NCBI GenBank assembly: GCA_036645575.1
Contig: JAVXNW010000106.1
Coordinates: 1-7,808 of the forward strand
Direction: 5' to 3'
DNA from: JAVXNW01 sp036645575
GTDB lineage: Bacteria > Bacillota > Clostridia > Christensenellales > Aristaeellaceae
Length of the DNA stretch: 7,808 nt
The notes beneath the pieces are model-generated. The model saw only the letters and a program-made list of their open reading frames with translations, was not told the DNA's origin and did not search any database. A program made the position numbers and the translations under genes. Shown in pieces: positions 5,341 through 7,808 of the stretch. Numbering within the stretch: position 1 is the first letter of the stretch; each line of letters begins with the position of its first letter.

Positions 5341-7359
5341 ATGAAAAGGAATCTTGTCTTGGTTCTCATGGCGCTTTTGCTGGTGACAGTGGGCGCGGGG
5401 GCGCTGGCGGAGAGCGTTCCGGTCTACATTGGACCGGGCGACCGGATATATGAACTGGGGATGGACGAGGCGCTGTCGGGCGAGATGGCCAGCGAAATCT
5501 TTACCGCGACCGACCTGTCCGTGCTGTTCTCAACAGACCTTGAGACCGACGCGCAGGAGGACCGCGAAGCGGCGCTGTATCTGCTCGACCGGTCAGGCGA
5601 CGAAGCGGTCTCCGAGGAGATCGCGGCGGACAGTCACTACGCGACGTGGGACGAGCAGGCGGGCGTGCTCTACTTCGTCGAAAGCCAGGCACTGGACACG
5701 CTGATGAGCTACGACCCGACGCTGCACGAGGTCAAGACGGTCGTGCGCGCCGATCAACCCATTGAGCGCCTCGCGCTGTCGACGGACGGACTGCTCGTGT
5801 ACACCGCGGCGGGCGCGCGCCTGCTGATCCCGGTCGTCGGGCAACTGGTCGAGCCGCTCTATCAGGCGGAAGGCCAAGTGTTCGTAGATGACGGATACGA
5901 GGCGATACTCTCTTCAGACAGGCAGCTGTCCCTGCGCTACCGCAGCGGCAAAGAGGCCAAGGTCATTGCGCAGGACGTGCTGGCCTGCGCGCCCCACAGC
6001 CAGGTCGTCTTCTACCTGCAGGGAAAGCTCGGCAGACCCAGCACGCTCATGGCCTACATGCAGGACGTGGACAGCACCGCTGCGTTCACCACCTTTGCGC
6101 AGGCCATGACGCCCCAGCTCCGCCTGAGCGAGGGAAATCTCTACCTCATGGACCTAGACGGAAACGTCTATCAGTACGCCATCCTGAGCGGCGAAGTGCG
6201 CAACGTCGCCTCCGTCCAGGGCATGGAGCCGGTTCTGCGCGTCAATGGGGGCATCGTGACGGTGCGGGACGCGGGCATGGCCATGGGCGAGCGCTTCCTC
6301 ACGCTGGTCGCGGATTCCGATTCCGAAGAAACCGTGGCGCAGCCCACGATCGCGCCGACCGCGAAGCCCACCGCAAAACCCACCGCCAAGCCCGAGGACA
6401 TTACGCTCTCGCGGGGCGACCGCGGCGATGAGGTCAAGAAATTCCAGCTGGCGCTGATCGATCTGGGGTACTTGGACGGCAAGGCCGACGGCGTCTTTGG
6501 CGCGGGCCTGCAAACCGCAGTTACCTACCTGCAAAGCGATCTGGGCTATCGCGAGACCGGCAAGGCCGACGCGAAGCTGCGCAAGCTCGTCTATGCCGGC
6601 AAAGCGCCCGACTTTACCAAATACGTCTCCCTTTCCAAGGGCGACGAGGGCATCCGCGTGAGCGATCTGCAGACGCGGCTGCGCACCCTGTGCTACATGG
6701 CGGAAAGCGCGGGCGGGCACTATCGCGAGAAGACGGTTTCCGCCGTCAAGCGCTTCCAAGGTCAGCTGGGCGAGAAAAAGACCGGCAACATCACGGCCAA
6801 GCAGATGAAGGCGCTCTACCACAAGAATTGCGCCCCCTGCACCGACTATTTTGACCTTCAAAAGGGCGACAGCGCGCCCGCGGTCAAGCGCCTCAACAAG
6901 CGGCTCAAGGCGCTCCATTACCTGACCGGGTCGGCCGGGGAGAGCTACGGCAAATCCACCGCCAAGGCGATTGAGCAGTTCCAGACGCAAAACGGCCTGC
7001 GCGTCGTGCCGGGATGCGACGCCAACTTGCAGTACATGATCTTCGACAAAAACGCCCGCCCCTCGGTCGATCCCGATCCCACGCCCGCGCCCAGTTGGAC
7101 CGCGCCCACCGCCAAGCAGCTCAAGGTGATGCGCGCGTGGATGAACAAGCACTTTGACGAAAAATGGGGCGACAAGAAGGTGGCCAACCGCTTGCAGGCG
7201 CAGTTGAGCGACCGGGGCTACCTCGAGTACAACTACCAGACCGGCCGGTACGACAAGGCCACCTACGGCGCGGTGCGCGCCTTCCAGACAAGCGAAATGG
7301 TGGGCGGCAAGGCCACCGGCATCGCCGACAAGGCCACGCTCAAGGCACTGTTCGACTGA
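5341..7359 (+). CDS. Secreted propeller-like protein with four peptidoglycan-binding-type repeats
   Basis: The 672-aa precursor starts at ATG 5341, 6 nt after a strong GGAGGAGGAA (5325-5334); the longer frame from 5260 is rejected. Residues 1-23 are a Sec signal peptide (KR, hydrophobic core, cleavage after ALA). Residues 24-330 show recurring short beta-strand blocks, such as GVLYFVES (108-115), QVVFYLQGKL (221-230) and LYLMDLDGNVYQYAILSGEV (267-286). They suggest a beta-propeller, as in surface proteins that display ligand-binding platforms. A Pro/Thr/Ala/Lys linker (331-352) follows. Four PG_binding_1-like units then follow, at about 354-420, 429-496, 504-571 and 587-672, each with a GD/LxxxLxxLGYL-type start and an AVxxFQ-type helix. 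Units 2 and 3 are the most alike. No hydrolase, protease or transpeptidase domain is visible. The likely role is cell-wall binding outside the membrane, with the N-terminal region contacting something else. A CAPC motif (497-500) links units 2 and 3. The propeller call is inference. Confidence 0.9.
   Translation: MKRNLVLVLMALLLVTVGAGALAESVPVYIGPGDRIYELGMDEALSGEMASEIFTATDLSVLFSTDLETDAQEDREAALYLLDRSGDEAVSEEIAADSHYATWDEQAGVLYFVESQALDTLMSYDPTLHEVKTVVRADQPIERLALSTDGLLVYTAAGARLLIPVVGQLVEPLYQAEGQVFVDDGYEAILSSDRQLSLRYRSGKEAKVIAQDVLACAPHSQVVFYLQGKLGRPSTLMAYMQDVDSTAAFTTFAQAMTPQLRLSEGNLYLMDLDGNVYQYAILSGEVRNVASVQGMEPVLRVNGGIVTVRDAGMAMGERFLTLVADSDSEETVAQPTIAPTAKPTAKPTAKPEDITLSRGDRGDEVKKFQLALIDLGYLDGKADGVFGAGLQTAVTYLQSDLGYRETGKADAKLRKLVYAGKAPDFTKYVSLSKGDEGIRVSDLQTRLRTLCYMAESAGGHYREKTVSAVKRFQGQLGEKKTGNITAKQMKALYHKNCAPCTDYFDLQKGDSAPAVKRLNKRLKALHYLTGSAGESYGKSTAKAIEQFQTQNGLRVVPGCDANLQYMIFDKNARPSVDPDPTPAPSWTAPTAKQLKVMRAWMNKHFDEKWGDKKVANRLQAQLSDRGYLEYNYQTGRYDKATYGAVRAFQTSEMVGGKATGIADKATLKALFD
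6355..6393 (+). repeat. Coding tandem repeat: PTAK x3 linker
   Basis: Three 12-bp units encode Pro-Thr-Ala-Lys three times and end in Pro (residues 339-351 of the surface protein). The units differ only at synonymous third positions (ccg/ccc, gcg/gca/gcc, aag/aaa). The amino-acid pattern is therefore conserved although the DNA copies have drifted. It makes a flexible, positively charged linker between the N-terminal region and the wall-binding repeats. Confidence 0.85.
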
Positions 7360-7368
7360 GGCAAGCGC

Positions 7369-7430
7369 GGGGGACGGTTGGTCACGCGGAAATGGCTGTG
7401 CCATACGCCGATACGGCGCGACCGTCCCCC
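7369..7430. repeat. 62-bp palindromic element with internal hairpins (REP-like or terminator)
   Basis: GGGGGACGGT (7369-7378) and ACCGTCCCCC (7421-7430) are perfect 10-bp arms closing 42 nt. Inside are two more perfect hairpins, TGGC-TGT-GCCA (7393-7403) and CGCCG-ATA-CGGCG (7406-7418). A single strand would therefore fold into a branched structure. It begins 9 bp after the surface-protein stop codon. ATTTTATGGG follows, a poor T-tract, so termination alone does not explain it well. GGGGACGGT...ACCGTCCCC arms resemble, from memory, short interspersed palindromes found in many bacterial genomes and sometimes tied to IS200-like (RAYT) transposases. No transposase is present here. Only one copy is in the window, so repeat status is unproven. 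Confidence 0.6.
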
Positions 7431-7490
7431 ATTTTATGGGCAAGAAACAAACATCCGTTCGCCGGTTGGACTAGGGAAGGGGAATATGCC

Positions 7491-7808
7491 ATGAAGCGAT
7501 TTTTTATCGCGCTTCTGATTTTGATCATGACGCTCGGCATTGCGCAGGGGGCGCTGGCGGCGGATGTCCCAAAGACATTTGACGATATCGTCGTGGGCGG
7601 CGTCACTTATTATGACTTGCTCAACGGAAGGGATAGCGAATTTGTCAGCGGCGTAGATGGGTTTTATCGGCAATACTTGGGAACCGAAAGAACGCAGGAC
7701 GGCAATAAAGCAGCCAAACCGTCCTTGGTCAATCAATGGAAAGACGTCTATCAGGCGCTATTGGACGACGGAAACTTTAGCGGATATACAAAAGGCATAA
7801 CCAACAAC
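7491..7808 (+). CDS. Secreted protein of unknown function, 3' end beyond the window
   Basis: An open frame of 106 codons starts at ATG 7491 and reaches the right edge without a stop. AAGGGG (7477-7482) lies 8 nt upstream. An earlier ATG at 7486 meets a stop two codons later. Residues 1-23 form a clear Sec signal peptide: KR, a long hydrophobic run (FFIALLILIMTLGIA), and cleavage after ALA. The mature part begins ADVPKTFDDIVVGGVTYYDLLNG and continues as a polar, aromatic-containing sequence (YYDLL, GFYRQYL, DVYQALL, FSGYTKG) without cysteine. I recognise no family. By hand count the gene is about 49% G+C, against about 62-67% in sampled lines of the neighbouring genes, and it uses more A/T-ending codons. 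This suggests a different origin or lower expression. Its signal peptide ends like that of the 5341 gene (GALA), but the mature sequences are unrelated. No clear promoter was found after the palindrome. Confidence 0.85.
   Translation, partial: MKRFFIALLILIMTLGIAQGALAADVPKTFDDIVVGGVTYYDLLNGRDSEFVSGVDGFYRQYLGTERTQDGNKAAKPSLVNQWKDVYQALLDDGNFSGYTKGITNN

Noticed and set aside
6154..7443. Long minus-strand open frame (429 codons) antisense to the surface-protein gene
   Set aside because: It is a mirror of G+C-rich codon usage. The plus strand encodes a signal peptide and recognisable repeats, while the antisense product is low-complexity and has no ribosome binding site or motif.
1..7808. CRISPR array, toxin-antitoxin or defence system
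   Set aside because: No regularly spaced direct repeats, no Cas, nuclease, reverse transcriptase or paired small genes are visible on either strand.

Overview
The window (7808 bp, GC-rich, about 60-65% G+C in most coding stretches by hand sampling of a few lines) looks like chromosomal DNA of a high-GC, Gram-positive-type anaerobe of the Clostridia/Firmicutes. This rests on GGAGG-type ribosome binding sites, TTGACA/TATAAT promoters, a tRNA gene with encoded CCA, a zinc-binding ROK kinase, a TM287/TM288-type heterodimeric ABC exporter and secreted proteins with peptidoglycan-binding repeats. The lineage is inference; no marker gene fixes it.

Layout, left to right. (1) Positions 1-120 hold no supportable gene but four small hairpins. 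(2) A ROK-family sugar kinase lies on the minus strand (121-1047) with its own promoter. (3) Divergent from it, a tRNA-Arg(ACG) gene (1253-1329) follows a perfect-consensus promoter and ends in a T-tailed hairpin terminator (1331-1358). That hairpin also lies between the tRNA and the convergent exporter operon. (4) Two translationally coupled minus-strand ABC exporter half-transporter genes follow: 3232-4959 first, then 1413-3239, with an 8-bp overlap. (5) A 381-bp divergent intergenic region carries the exporter promoter, two inverted repeats and a likely promoter for the rightward gene. (6) A plus-strand gene (5341-7359) encodes a secreted protein with a propeller-like N-terminal region, a Pro/Thr/Ala/Lys linker and four peptidoglycan-binding-type repeats. 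(7) A long, perfectly closed palindromic element follows (7369-7430). (8) A second, unrelated secreted protein of unknown function starts at 7491 and runs off the right edge; it is clearly lower in G+C.

How they fit together: the two ABC genes form one heterodimeric exporter with one canonical and one degenerate ATP site. The first gene has Asp for the catalytic Glu and Gln for the H-loop His; the second has LSQGQ for LSGGQ. The kinase and tRNA are separate housekeeping units. The two secreted proteins suggest a cell-surface locus, but nothing links them functionally to the exporter beyond proximity. I see no CRISPR array, transposase, toxin-antitoxin pair or recognisable defence system. The parts most worth a second look are the 7369-7430 palindrome with the composition change beyond it, the unknown secreted protein, and the architecture of the 672-aa surface protein.
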